Of a stretch of DNA of 64,000 nt, positions 1 to 7,616 are shown one piece after another (the first letter of the stretch is position 1; each line of letters begins with the position of its first letter). The notes below the pieces were generated by a model. The model was not told the origin of the DNA and did no database searches. It saw only the letters and a list, made by a program, of their open reading frames with translations. Made by a program: the position numbers and the translations under genes. The stretch spans positions 62,001 through 126,000 of the forward strand of contig JAFKDC010000005.1 of assembly GCA_017255395.1 (NCBI GenBank), read 5' to 3'. This DNA is from Enemella evansiae (lineage in GTDB: Bacteria > Pseudomonadota > Alphaproteobacteria > Rhodobacterales > Rhodobacteraceae).

Positions 1-198
1 GGCATCGGTTTCCTCAGCGTGACCTACGTACTTCTCTGGACCGTGGGCGAGGCCTCGGAACAGACGCCGCAAGAGGCGGTCAGCCGGGCTGCGGCCCTGC
101 CGCCTGGGCTTGCCCCCGCTCTGACGACCGCCGCGCCGATGGCCCTTACCGACCCCTCGCAAAGGCAGGCCGATATGGCCCTGCCCACACCGGATTGA
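1..198 (+). CDS. C-terminal fragment of an unrecognised protein
   Basis: The first frame is open from the window edge to a TGA at 196-198, giving at least 65 residues, so the start lies outside the window. The visible part begins with a short hydrophobic stretch (GIGFLSVTYVLLWTV), which could be a membrane segment, and ends in an Ala/Pro-rich tail. An intrinsic terminator follows about 45 bases later, which supports it being a real rightward gene. I do not recognise the family. Confidence 0.55.
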   Translation, partial: GIGFLSVTYVLLWTVGEASEQTPQEAVSRAAALPPGLAPALTTAAPMALTDPSQRQADMALPTPD

Positions 199-244
199 CC
201 CGAATTTTCAAGCAGGCAGAAGACGACCATAACAGAGCAGACCT

Positions 245-271
245 GAGGGCCCTTCGTGGCCCTCTTTTTTT
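245..271 (+). terminator. Rho-independent terminator
   Basis: GAGGGCC (245-251), loop CTTCGT, GGCCCTC (258-264), then seven T. It ends the partial rightward gene and lies just past the stop of the leftward zapE gene, so the two units converge here. Confidence 0.85.
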
Positions 272-280
272 GCCCGGTTC

Positions 281-1336
281 TCAGGTGCCCCAGTCGGCGG
301 CCTGCATCTCGCGCAGGCGCGAGGCGGTGCGTTCGAACTCGAAGCTGCCCGCCCCCTCGACGTACAGGTATTCCGGTTCCGCCGCCGCCGAGGCGATCAG
401 GCGCACGCGGGCCTCATAAAGGGCGTCGATCAGCGTCACGAAGCGCCGCGCCTCGTTGAAATTCTGCCGCGACAGGCGGGGGATGTCCTCAAGGATCAGG
501 ACGCGCACGCTCTCGGCCAGCTTCAGGTAATCCGCAGGCCCCAGCGCCTTGCCGCAAAGCGTGAAGAAGCTCGCCCGCGCGACGCCGTTGTAATAGCGCG
601 GCAATTCGATCTCGCGGCCCTTGACGTGCAGCGTCAGGGTCTCTTCCTGCCCTTGGGTCAGCTCCGCCCAAAGCGCGTCGATCTTCGCCCGCGCGGCGCT
701 GTCGGCGGGGGCAAAATAGACCTGCGCACCGGACAGGCGATCCTGCCTGTGATCCTTGTCAGAGGCCAGTTCCCGCACCTCCATCCGCTCTTTCAGGAGG
801 GCGATGAAAGGCAGGAAGAGCTGGCGGTTCAGCCCGTCCTTGTACAGATCGTCCGGCACCCGGTTCGAGGTCGTGACCACCACCACCCCGGCGTCGAAGA
901 GCCGCTCGAACAGGCGCCCCACGATCATCGCGTCGGTGATGTCGGTGATCTGCATCTCGTCGTAGGCCAGCAGGCGGACAGAGTCGCTGATCTCTTTCGC
1001 CACCGGCTTGATCGGGTCCTCGACGCCCTCTTTGCGCAACTCGTGAATGCGCGTCTGCACCTCTTGCATGAAGGCGTGAAAGTGGACCCGGCGGGCGGGC
1101 ACCGTCAGGCTTTCGACGAAAAGATCCATCAGCATCGACTTGCCGCGCCCGACGCCGCCCCAAAGGTACAGCCCCTTCGGCGGTTCGGGCGCGCGGCGGA
1201 AGAAGCCGCGCTTGACCGGCTCTGCCAGCGCGGCGCGGATGCGTTCGAGCGCGGGCAGGACGGCGCGCTGCGCCTCGTCGGGTTTCAGGCGGCCCTCGGC
1301 GACGCGGGCCTCGTAAAGCTCTGTCAGCGTTGTCAT
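281..1336 (-). CDS. zapE: Cell division protein ZapE (AFG1-like ATPase)
   Basis: A 351-residue protein of the AFG1/ZapE P-loop ATPase family, which in bacteria is a division-associated ATPase and in mitochondria helps remove respiratory-chain subunits. The Walker A motif GGVGRGKSML lies near residues 60-69, and the AYDEMQ Walker B-like segment near residue 120 is followed by the DITDAMI region typical of the family. Length is normal and the protein lacks a signal peptide, so it acts in the cytoplasm. The start is the ATG at 1336 (MTTLTELYEA). It is transcribed away from the MFS gene, with a 141-base shared upstream region. Confidence 0.93.
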   Translation of the reverse strand: MTTLTELYEARVAEGRLKPDEAQRAVLPALERIRAALAEPVKRGFFRRAPEPPKGLYLWGGVGRGKSMLMDLFVESLTVPARRVHFHAFMQEVQTRIHELRKEGVEDPIKPVAKEISDSVRLLAYDEMQITDITDAMIVGRLFERLFDAGVVVVTTSNRVPDDLYKDGLNRQLFLPFIALLKERMEVRELASDKDHRQDRLSGAQVYFAPADSAARAKIDALWAELTQGQEETLTLHVKGREIELPRYYNGVARASFFTLCGKALGPADYLKLAESVRVLILEDIPRLSRQNFNEARRFVTLIDALYEARVRLIASAAAEPEYLYVEGAGSFEFERTASRLREMQAADWGT

Positions 1337-1477
1337 GATGCGGCTTTAGCGCGGGCGGGGCCGCTTGTGTAGAGGGGCCGGTCATCAGGGCCGGTGAACG
1401 CCCGCATCATGCTTTCGCATTTGACGTCCGGGCGAAACAGGTAAAAGGTCAGGGATGCAGACCTGAAAGGCCCCGCC

Positions 1478-2722
1478 ATGGATCGCCAAGCGCCCCTTCT
1501 CACGCCCGTCCTTCTGGTCGGGTGCTTTATCATCCTCGTGTCCTTCGCGGTGCGGGCCAGCTTTGGCGTCTTCCAGATCCCGATCGCCGAGGAATTCGGC
1601 TGGGCGCGGGCCGAGTTCAGCCTTGCCATCGCGATCCAGAACCTGGCCTGGGGCATCGGGCAGCCGCTGTTCGGCGCGGTGGCCGAGAAGGTCGGCGACC
1701 GCAAGGCCATCGTGCTGGGCGCCGCCTTCTACGTGGCGGGCTTGCTGCTGTCAGCGATGTCCGAGACGCCCTTCGCCATGCAGGCCTGGGAGGTGTTGGT
1801 GGGCTTCGGCATCGCGGGCACCGGGTTCGGCGTGATCCTCGCGGTCGTGGGCCGCGCCTCCTCGGACGAGAACCGGTCCATGAGCCTTGCCATCGCCACC
1901 GCCGCAGGGTCGGCGGGGCAGGTCTTTGGCGCGCCGGTGGCAGAGGCGCTGCTGGGCGTCATGCCATGGCAGGGGGTCTTCGTGGTCTTCGCCGCCGCGC
2001 TGGTCGCCATGCTGGCGACCCTGCCGCTGATGAAGTCGCCCGAGGCCGCCAGCAAGGCAGAGCTTCAGGAAAGCATGGGCACGATCCTTGGCCGCGCGGC
2101 GCGCGACCCGTCCTTCACGCTGATCTTCCTCGGCTTCTTCTCCTGCGGCTACCAGCTGGCCTTCGTCACCGCGCATTTCCCGGCCTTCGTGACAGAGATG
2201 TGCGGACCGATCATGCCGGGCGGTGTGCTGCACGGGCTGGGGATCACCACAACCTCGGCGCTGGGGGCGGTGTCGATTTCGCTGATCGGGCTGTTCAACA
2301 TCATGGGCACGCTGCTGGCGGGCTGGCTGGGCAAGCGCTACACCAAGAAATACCTGCTGGCGGGCATCTACACGCTGCGCACCATCGCGGCGGCGGCCTT
2401 CATCATGCTGCCGATCACGCCAACCTCGGTGCTGGTCTTCTCGGCGGTCATGGGGGCGCTCTGGCTGGCGACGGTGCCGCTGACCTCGGGCCTTGTCGCG
2501 CATCTTTATGGCCTGCGCTACATGGGCACGCTTTACGGGATCGTCTTCCTCAGCCATCAGATCGGCGGCTTCTTGGGCGTCTGGCTGGGCGGGCGCTTCT
2601 ACGACATCTACGGCGATTACACGATGGTCTGGTGGATCGGCGTGGGCGTCGGCGCCTTCAGCGCCATCGTGCACCTGCCGGTGCGCGAAAACCGCCCGGC
2701 CCCGGCGGTGCAGCCCGCCTGA
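1478..2722 (+). CDS. MFS transporter
   Basis: A 414-residue major facilitator superfamily permease with about twelve hydrophobic segments. The cytoplasmic loop after the second segment carries a GDRKA-like version of the MFS loop 2-3 motif (AVAEKVGDRKAI, around residues 68-79). The overall look (SFAVRASFGVFQ at the N-terminus, monocarboxylate/oxalate-type loops) suggests an organic-anion carrier, but the substrate cannot be read from sequence. It stands alone, divergent from zapE and convergent with the ornithine-cyclodeaminase-like gene. Confidence 0.85.
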   Translation: MDRQAPLLTPVLLVGCFIILVSFAVRASFGVFQIPIAEEFGWARAEFSLAIAIQNLAWGIGQPLFGAVAEKVGDRKAIVLGAAFYVAGLLLSAMSETPFAMQAWEVLVGFGIAGTGFGVILAVVGRASSDENRSMSLAIATAAGSAGQVFGAPVAEALLGVMPWQGVFVVFAAALVAMLATLPLMKSPEAASKAELQESMGTILGRAARDPSFTLIFLGFFSCGYQLAFVTAHFPAFVTEMCGPIMPGGVLHGLGITTTSALGAVSISLIGLFNIMGTLLAGWLGKRYTKKYLLAGIYTLRTIAAAAFIMLPITPTSVLVFSAVMGALWLATVPLTSGLVAHLYGLRYMGTLYGIVFLSHQIGGFLGVWLGGRFYDIYGDYTMVWWIGVGVGAFSAIVHLPVRENRPAPAVQPA

Positions 2723-2872
2723 GCCCGGTTGTGACCCGGTCCGGGCCGCGACGCGATAGCCCGCCACGGTCGGGCGCGGCGGCTGTCAGCCCGGGCAGGC
2801 CGGGATCGGAGGGGCTGGCTGTCGCGGCTCGGGCCCTGCGGTTGCGCGGCGAAGGCCGCCCCTGCCCCGCGG

Positions 2873-3781
2873 TCAGCCTGCCCGCCATGTGTCGAGGATA
2901 TGGCGGGCGGTCATCAGGTCCAGATGCGCGCCGCCGCCGTTCTTGCACAGCGTGATCTCGTCGTCGCTTTGCCGTTCGAAGCGGTCGAGGTCGTAGAAAT
3001 CCGCGCGGATCGCGTCGCGGGTGATGGCGCCCGAGGCCAGCGGGATCTTCAGCTCGCCGATATGGTCCACCGTGGTGGCAAGGCTGTCGACGTAAAGCGT
3101 GGCGCGCTGCAGGGCGGTGTCGTCTGCCTCGCGCATGTCGGGACGATAGGCGCCGATCAGGTCGATGTGCTGCCCCGGTTGCAGCCAGTCCCCCTTCAGC
3201 ACGGGGTCCGTGGACATGGTGGCAGAGCCGATGATGTCGGCCCCGGCCACAGCCTCTTCGAGGTCTTCGGCCCATGCGATGCCGTGGTTTTCGGCAAAGG
3301 CGCGGGCCTTGTCCGGCGTGCGGTTCCAGACGGTAAAGCGCGCCTGCGGGAAGGCCGCGCCATAGGCGGCGATCAGCGAAGCGCCGACGGTGCCCGCGCC
3401 GACGATAAGGATCTCGCGGCTGTCGGGCCGGGCCAGCCGCCGCGCCGCCAGCAGGCTGTCCCCGGCGGTCTTCCACTTGGTGACCAGGTGGAAATCCACC
3501 ACCGCCACAAGCGCCCCGTCCGTATCGTCGAAAAGGTTCACCGCCCCGCCGACCATCGGCTTGCCCTCTGCGGGGTTGCCGGGAAAGACCGTCGCGGCCT
3601 TCACCGCCAGCCCCAGCCCGTCGATCCAGGCCGAGCGGTTCAGCAGCGTGTCCTTGCCGCGATAAAGAAAGACGTCGGCGATCTCTGCCCTTGGGCGCCG
3701 GTGGCCCTCGGCCAGGGCATCGGTCAGCGCCAGCCAGTCGAGCCGCTGTTCGCCTTCGTCGAAGGGGATGATCGTGGTCAT
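2873..3781 (-). CDS. Ornithine cyclodeaminase / mu-crystallin family protein
   Basis: A 302-residue NAD(P)-dependent enzyme of the OCD/mu-crystallin family (ornithine cyclodeaminase, alanine dehydrogenase or pyrroline-2-carboxylate reductase type). The Rossmann motif ILIVGAGTVGASL is near residues 125-137 and the N-terminal VKAATVFPGN segment matches the substrate-binding half of the family; the substrate cannot be assigned. I chose the ATG at 3781 because the recognisable domain begins there. The frame, however, stays open upstream for 112 more codons to an ATG at 4117 that overlaps the stop of the preceding yaiI gene, and this extension contains a run of 13 G. It is last in a leftward group after tetR, fghA and yaiI. 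Confidence 0.8.
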   Translation of the reverse strand: MTTIIPFDEGEQRLDWLALTDALAEGHRRPRAEIADVFLYRGKDTLLNRSAWIDGLGLAVKAATVFPGNPAEGKPMVGGAVNLFDDTDGALVAVVDFHLVTKWKTAGDSLLAARRLARPDSREILIVGAGTVGASLIAAYGAAFPQARFTVWNRTPDKARAFAENHGIAWAEDLEEAVAGADIIGSATMSTDPVLKGDWLQPGQHIDLIGAYRPDMREADDTALQRATLYVDSLATTVDHIGELKIPLASGAITRDAIRADFYDLDRFERQSDDEITLCKNGGGAHLDLMTARHILDTWRAG

Positions 3782-3851
3782 GTGGTCTCGCTTTCCGTCA
3801 GAAGTCTGCCGCCCGTCGGCCATGCGGCCCGGCGCCCGGGTCCGGTAGACA

Positions 3852-3864
3852 GGGGGGGGGGGGG
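3852..3864. repeat. Homopolymer of 13 G
   Basis: Thirteen consecutive G on the + strand (C on the coding strand of the downstream leftward gene), 71 bases before the chosen start of the ornithine-cyclodeaminase-like gene and inside its in-frame upstream extension. Runs this long slip readily during replication, and they are also prone to sequencing error. Confidence 0.9.
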
Positions 3865-4113
3865 TCCCGTCGCGTGCCCCGGTGTCCCCGGCGCAGAACA
3901 GGGCGTTGCCCGGCAGGTCGGTTGCCTCCGGCGCAGGGGCAGGGGCCGCCGGGGTGGCCTTGGCCGCGCGCCCGTGCCCCGCGGGGAAGGCCCGGTCGAT
4001 TGCGGGCGGGCAGGTCAGGGCGCTGTCCCATGCGCCGGTGCCAGGGTCGGGCGGCGCGTCGACCGGCCCGCGCGTGGCAGAGGGGGGGCGCGACAGCCGG
4101 ACCGGGCCCGGGG

Positions 4114-4569
4114 TCATTGCGCCGCCTTCGCCGCCTGTCGCACGGCGTTTTCCAGCGCGTTCAGAAAGCGGCTGCGGTCGGCCTTGGTGAAGCCCTTGCC
4201 GCCGCCCTGCCGGAACGGATCGGCGGCGCGCAGATCGGCCATCAGGTCGCGCATGGCCAGTTGCTGGCCGATGTTGCGCGCGTCCAGCACCGATCCGTCG
4301 TGCCGCAGCACCCGCGCCCCCGCCTCGACACATTTCGCCGCCAGCGGCATGTCAGAGGTCACCACCACGTCGCCGGTCTTGGCGCGGTCGGCGATCCACA
4401 TGTCGGCCACATCCGGGCCGTCGGGCACGATCACCGTCTCGACCAGCGGATTGCGCGAGGGGCGCAGCCCGCCGTTCGACACCAGCTTCAGCGGCGTCTT
4501 GTGGCGGGTCGCGACCCGTTCGGCCTCTTCCTTCACCGGGCAGGCATCGGCGTCGACATAGACCACCAT
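4114..4569 (-). CDS. YaiI/YqxD family protein (DUF188)
   Basis: A 151-residue member of the DUF188 family, which has a PIN-like fold. The N-terminal VDADACPVK, the central VSNGG, and the [12 protein letters not shown] motif with conserved acidic residues are all present, and length is normal. The biochemical role of this family is not established. The start ATG at 4569 lies 3 bases after the fghA stop, and the stop overlaps another ATG (4117) in the ATGA arrangement typical of coupled translation. It is probably co-transcribed with fghA. Confidence 0.9.
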   Translation of the reverse strand: MVVYVDADACPVKEEAERVATRHKTPLKLVSNGGLRPSRNPLVETVIVPDGPDVADMWIADRAKTGDVVVTSDMPLAAKCVEAGARVLRHDGSVLDARNIGQQLAMRDLMADLRAADPFRQGGGKGFTKADRSRFLNALENAVRQAAKAAQ

Positions 4570-4572
4570 GGC

Positions 4573-5403
4573 TCAGCCCAGCAGAGCCTCGGCATGGAAG
4601 GCGATGTGATCCTCCATGAAGGTCGAGATGAAGAAATACGAATGGTCATAGCCCTTCTGCATGCGGAAGGCGCCGTCCTGCCGCCGCTGCACCATGGCCT
4701 CGGCCAGGGCCTCGGGCTTCAGCAGGTCGAGGAACTGGTCTTCGGTGCCTTGGTCGATCAGCACCGGCCCGTCGAAGCCCTTTTCCGCCATCAGCAGCGT
4801 GGAATCATGCGCCCGCCACGTCGTTTCGTCCGAGCCGAGATAGGCCGCGAACTGCTTGCGGCCCCAGTCGCTGGCGGTCGGGTTCGCAATCGGCGCAAAG
4901 GCCGAGACGCTGGCAAAGCGGCCGGGCAGCGACATGGCAAGGGTCAGCGCCCCGTGGCCGCCCATCGAGTGGCCGCAGATCGCCTGCCGGTCGAGGTCGA
5001 CGGCAAACTGCTCACCCAGCAGCGCGGGCAGCTCTTCGGCGACGTAGTCCCACATGCGGAAATGCGGCTTCCACGGGTCCTGCGTGGCGTTGACGTAGAA
5101 GCCCGCGCCCTGCCCCAGATCGTAGGCATCGTCGTTGGCCACGCCTTCGCCGCGCGGCGAGGTGTCGGGGAAGACCAGCGCGATCCCGTATTCCGCCGCC
5201 CAGGCCTGCGCGCCGGCCTTGGTCATGGCGTTCTCATGGGTGCAGGTCAGGCCCGAAAGGAACCACAGCACCGGAACGGAGACATGGCGCGCCTCTTCCG
5301 GCAGGAACAGCCCGAAGGTCATCTCACCGCCGGTGGCCTTCGACGCATGGGAATAGACGCCCTGGACCCCGCCAAAGCACGCATTTTCGGATTTCGTCTG
5401 CAT
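4573..5403 (-). CDS. fghA: S-formylglutathione hydrolase
   Basis: A 276-residue esterase-D type serine hydrolase that converts S-formylglutathione to glutathione and formate, the second step of glutathione-dependent formaldehyde oxidation. The nucleophile elbow is GHSMGGHGAL (Ser near residue 146). The Asp region QGTEDQF and the His in KGYDHSYFF complete the triad, and FLSGLTCTHEN is a family signature. The ATG at 5403 is preceded by GGAGG, 5 bases upstream. The partner formaldehyde dehydrogenase gene is not in the window. It lies 65 bases after tetR and directly before yaiI. Confidence 0.93.
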   Translation of the reverse strand: MQTKSENACFGGVQGVYSHASKATGGEMTFGLFLPEEARHVSVPVLWFLSGLTCTHENAMTKAGAQAWAAEYGIALVFPDTSPRGEGVANDDAYDLGQGAGFYVNATQDPWKPHFRMWDYVAEELPALLGEQFAVDLDRQAICGHSMGGHGALTLAMSLPGRFASVSAFAPIANPTASDWGRKQFAAYLGSDETTWRAHDSTLLMAEKGFDGPVLIDQGTEDQFLDLLKPEALAEAMVQRRQDGAFRMQKGYDHSYFFISTFMEDHIAFHAEALLG

Positions 5404-5468
5404 AGTTCCTCCGGGCGCGGTTCTGCGGGCGCGCTGTCTGGATTGGTCTTCGCGGCCTCGGGCCGGGC

Positions 5469-6083
5469 TTACGCGCCGTACCGTGCCATGAAGGTGTCGA
5501 CGGCGCCATCCACAATCCGGGCGATTTCCGCCTTCGACGGCATGTCGCGCACGCCGAACAGCAGCTTGATCCAGATATCCGCCTTGCACAGCTCGGCGAA
5601 CTGGTCGGCGGCAAGCGCGAGGTCGTCAATCCTGACCTCGCCGCGCTGCACCGCTGCCTCCAGGTAGCCGACGAGCGCGCCATGCATCAGCTGCGGCCCG
5701 CTCTGGTAGAACTGGCGGCCCAGCTCGGGAAAGCGGTCGGCCTCTGCCACGCAGATGCGGAAGATCCGCTGGCCCATATCGGAATAGATGAAGGACAGGA
5801 AGTGATGCGCCGCCTTGGGCAGCACCTCGCGCGGGGGGCGGCTGAGGTCGATGGCCATCATCGCCTCGTCCGCCTGACGGCAGCACTGGCTGGAGGCGAC
5901 TTCCATGAACAGCAGCCGCTTGTCCGGGAAGTAGCTGTAAAGGGTGGCCTTGGATACGCCAGCCTCGCGCGCGATGTCGTCGACGCTGGCACCTTCAAAA
6001 CCGTCGCGCATGAAGACCTCACGCGCGCCGTCCAGTACCTGCTCGAACTTGCGCCCTTTGCGGACGACAGCCTCTGCGGTCAT
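5469..6083 (-). CDS. TetR/AcrR family transcriptional regulator
   Basis: A 204-residue TetR-type repressor. The N-terminal helix-turn-helix runs over roughly residues 12-58 (AREVFMRDGFEGASVDDIA, then GVSKATLYSYFPDKRLLF), followed by an AcrR-like C-terminal ligand domain (EVLPKAAHHFLSFIYS onwards). GGAGGGT precedes the ATG. An inverted repeat at 6112-6127, about 30 bases before the start, is a likely autoregulatory operator; two similar sites lie before the small exported protein gene upstream. The ligand is unknown, and fghA/yaiI immediately downstream may share the transcript. Confidence 0.92.
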   Translation of the reverse strand: MTAEAVVRKGRKFEQVLDGAREVFMRDGFEGASVDDIAREAGVSKATLYSYFPDKRLLFMEVASSQCCRQADEAMMAIDLSRPPREVLPKAAHHFLSFIYSDMGQRIFRICVAEADRFPELGRQFYQSGPQLMHGALVGYLEAAVQRGEVRIDDLALAADQFAELCKADIWIKLLFGVRDMPSKAEIARIVDGAVDTFMARYGA

Positions 6084-6111
6084 TCAGACCCTCCTTTGAC
6101 CGGACCGACTA

Positions 6112-6127
6112 TAAACCGTTCGGTTCA
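6112..6127. promoter_or_regulatory. Putative TetR operator 1 (tetR promoter)
   Basis: TAAACCG-TT-CGGTTCA, an inverted repeat with six of seven arm positions paired, located between tetR and the small gene upstream. Its spacing to the tetR ATG fits an operator over the tetR promoter. Assignment to this TetR rests on proximity and on matching sites at 6328 and 6350. Confidence 0.6.
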
Positions 6128-6145
6128 GCCCGGGCAAGGAGCCCC

Positions 6146-6307
6146 TTACCGGCAAGGCGCGGTGTCGGTCGTTGTGCAGCCTTGGGTCGAAACGTCCGGG
6201 TGTGCCACCGGTTCCGGAAAGGTCAGCTCGGGCAGGTTAATCGGGCTGGCGGTCGCGGCGAGCGGAAGGGCAAGCGCAAGGGCGGCGGCGGTAAGGATAC
6301 GGGTCAT
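6146..6307 (-). CDS. Small exported protein, 53 residues
   Basis: I chose the ATG at 6307 (MTRILTAAALALALPLAATA), which gives a clear Sec signal peptide, probably cleaved after ATA. It has GGAG ten bases upstream (TTGGAGACAGACA before the ATG); the frame is open further upstream but adds residues unlike a leader. The mature part is only about 33 residues, Pro- and Thr-rich, with two cysteines near the C-terminus (QGC and APC), which could form a disulfide. It lies immediately upstream of tetR on the same strand, with two tetR-type operators in its promoter. I do not recognise a function. Confidence 0.7.
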   Translation of the reverse strand: MTRILTAAALALALPLAATASPINLPELTFPEPVAHPDVSTQGCTTTDTAPCR

Positions 6308-6327
6308 TGTCTGTCTCCAATATAAAC

Positions 6328-6343
6328 TGAACCGTTCTGTACA
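6328..6343. promoter_or_regulatory. Putative TetR operator 2
   Basis: TGAACCG-TT-CTGTACA. The left half-site matches operator 1; the right half keeps five of seven positions. It lies 20 bases before the start of the small exported protein gene. Confidence 0.5.
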
Positions 6344-6349
6344 AATATC

Positions 6350-6365
6350 TAAACCAATCAGTTCA
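6350..6365. promoter_or_regulatory. Putative TetR operator 3
   Basis: TAAACCA-AT-CAGTTCA, matching operator 1 at six of seven positions in each arm. It starts 22 bases from operator 2, about two helical turns, so two dimers could sit side by side on the promoter of the small exported protein. Confidence 0.5.
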
Positions 6366-6448
6366 GAATGCAAGAGGAGACTGACGGATTGCCGCATTGC
6401 GGCAAAGGTCGGATATCCGGACTTGCAGTTCCCCGCCGCGCCGTTACA

Positions 6449-6463
6449 TTAGAATCATTCTAA
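6449..6463. promoter_or_regulatory. Iron control element (Irr-type) before mbfA
   Basis: TTAGAATCATTCTAA is a perfect 15-base palindrome ending 15 bases before the mbfA ATG. It matches the Irr box/ICE pattern known in alphaproteobacteria (TTAGAA-N3-TTCTAA core). Its position over the translation initiation region and probable promoter fits repression by Irr under iron limitation. Confidence 0.8.
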
Positions 6464-6478
6464 TCCAAGGCCCCAGCC

Positions 6479-7450
6479 ATGTTTTCGATCTATCGCCGCC
6501 GCATCGACGACCTTTCCGAGCAGGAAATTCTCGCGCTCGCCATTTCCTCGGAAGAGGACGACGCGCGCATCTATCGCAGCTACGCCGCGCGCCTGCGCGC
6601 CGACTACCCCGACACCGCGCGGGTCTTTGACGGCATGGCCGCCGAAGAGGACGGCCATCGCGGCCAGCTGATCGCGCTGCACCAGAAGCGCTTCGGCGAG
6701 GTGATCCCGCTGATCCGTCGCGAACATGTGGCGGGCTACTATGCACGGCGCCCGGTCTGGCTGGTGGAAAACCTCTCGCTGGAGCGCATTCGCGAAGAGG
6801 CGCAGGCCATGGAGCAGGACGCCGAACGCTATTACCGCGAGGCGGCGAAGCGGGTGAGCGATGCGGGCACGCGCAAGCTGCTGGGCGATCTCGCCGCGGC
6901 AGAAGCGGGCCACGGGCAAACGGCAGAGCGGCTGGCGGCCGAGCACCTCGGCCCCGAGGCACGAGAGGCCGAGGGCCGGGCAGAGAAGCGGCAGTTCGTG
7001 CTGACATGGGTCCAGCCGGGGCTGGCGGGGCTGATGGACGGTTCCGTCTCGACGCTGGCGCCGATCTTCGCGACGGCCTTTGCCACGCAGGACACCTGGA
7101 CCACCTTCCTGGTGGGGCTGGCCGCCTCTGTCGGCGCGGGCATCTCGATGGGCTTCACCGAAGCAGCCTCGGACGACGGGGCGCTGTCGGGACGCGGCTC
7201 GCCGGTCAAGCGCGGCATCGCCTCGGGGGTGATGACGGCGGTGGGCGGGCTGGGCCATGCGCTGCCCTACCTGATCCCGCATTTCTGGACGGCCACAACG
7301 GTGGCGCTGATCGTCGTCTTCATAGAGCTTTGGGCGATTGCCTGGATACAGAACCGCTTCATGGAAACGCCGTTCTGGCGGGCCACCTTCCAGGTCGTGC
7401 TGGGCGGCGCGCTGGTTTTTGCGGCGGGCGCGCTGATCGGCAGCGGATAG
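6479..7450 (+). CDS. mbfA: Membrane-bound ferritin / iron exporter MbfA
   Basis: A 323-residue fusion of a rubrerythrin-like diiron domain with a VIT1-type membrane domain. This is the MbfA architecture known in rhizobia and Agrobacterium, which exports iron and protects against iron and peroxide stress. The N-terminal half (residues 1-160) holds the diiron ligands: SSEEDDARIY, AAEEDGH, EAQAMEQDAERYY and AAAEAGHGQ. The C-terminal half (about 175-323) has GLMDGSVSTLAP, GISMGFTEAASDD and several membrane spans. The ATG at 6479 follows the Irr-type palindrome. It is divergent from the small exported protein gene. Confidence 0.93.
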   Translation: MFSIYRRRIDDLSEQEILALAISSEEDDARIYRSYAARLRADYPDTARVFDGMAAEEDGHRGQLIALHQKRFGEVIPLIRREHVAGYYARRPVWLVENLSLERIREEAQAMEQDAERYYREAAKRVSDAGTRKLLGDLAAAEAGHGQTAERLAAEHLGPEAREAEGRAEKRQFVLTWVQPGLAGLMDGSVSTLAPIFATAFATQDTWTTFLVGLAASVGAGISMGFTEAASDDGALSGRGSPVKRGIASGVMTAVGGLGHALPYLIPHFWTATTVALIVVFIELWAIAWIQNRFMETPFWRATFQVVLGGALVFAAGALIGSG

Positions 7451-7616
7451 GGGCATCGCGGGACGCCTTGCGGGGATGGGCGGGCAGCCCCACAACCGCG
7501 CAGGGCTGCGGCGCTTGCCCGGTGCGGCGGGACTGGGTAATGGTTCAAAGGTCTTATCATCCGGTTCGGGAGGAGCCGTTGACCCTGTCCAGACCCGCCG
7601 TCTACGGGCCCGCCGC

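Noticed and set aside
3798-4031. A 77-codon minus-strand frame across the G run
   Set aside because: Its product is Arg/Pro-rich and it lies in another frame from the coupled ATG; no ribosome site.
3874-5667. A 597-codon + strand frame opposite yaiI and fghA
   Set aside because: Shadow of leftward genes with clear catalytic motifs; no ribosome site and no recognisable domain.
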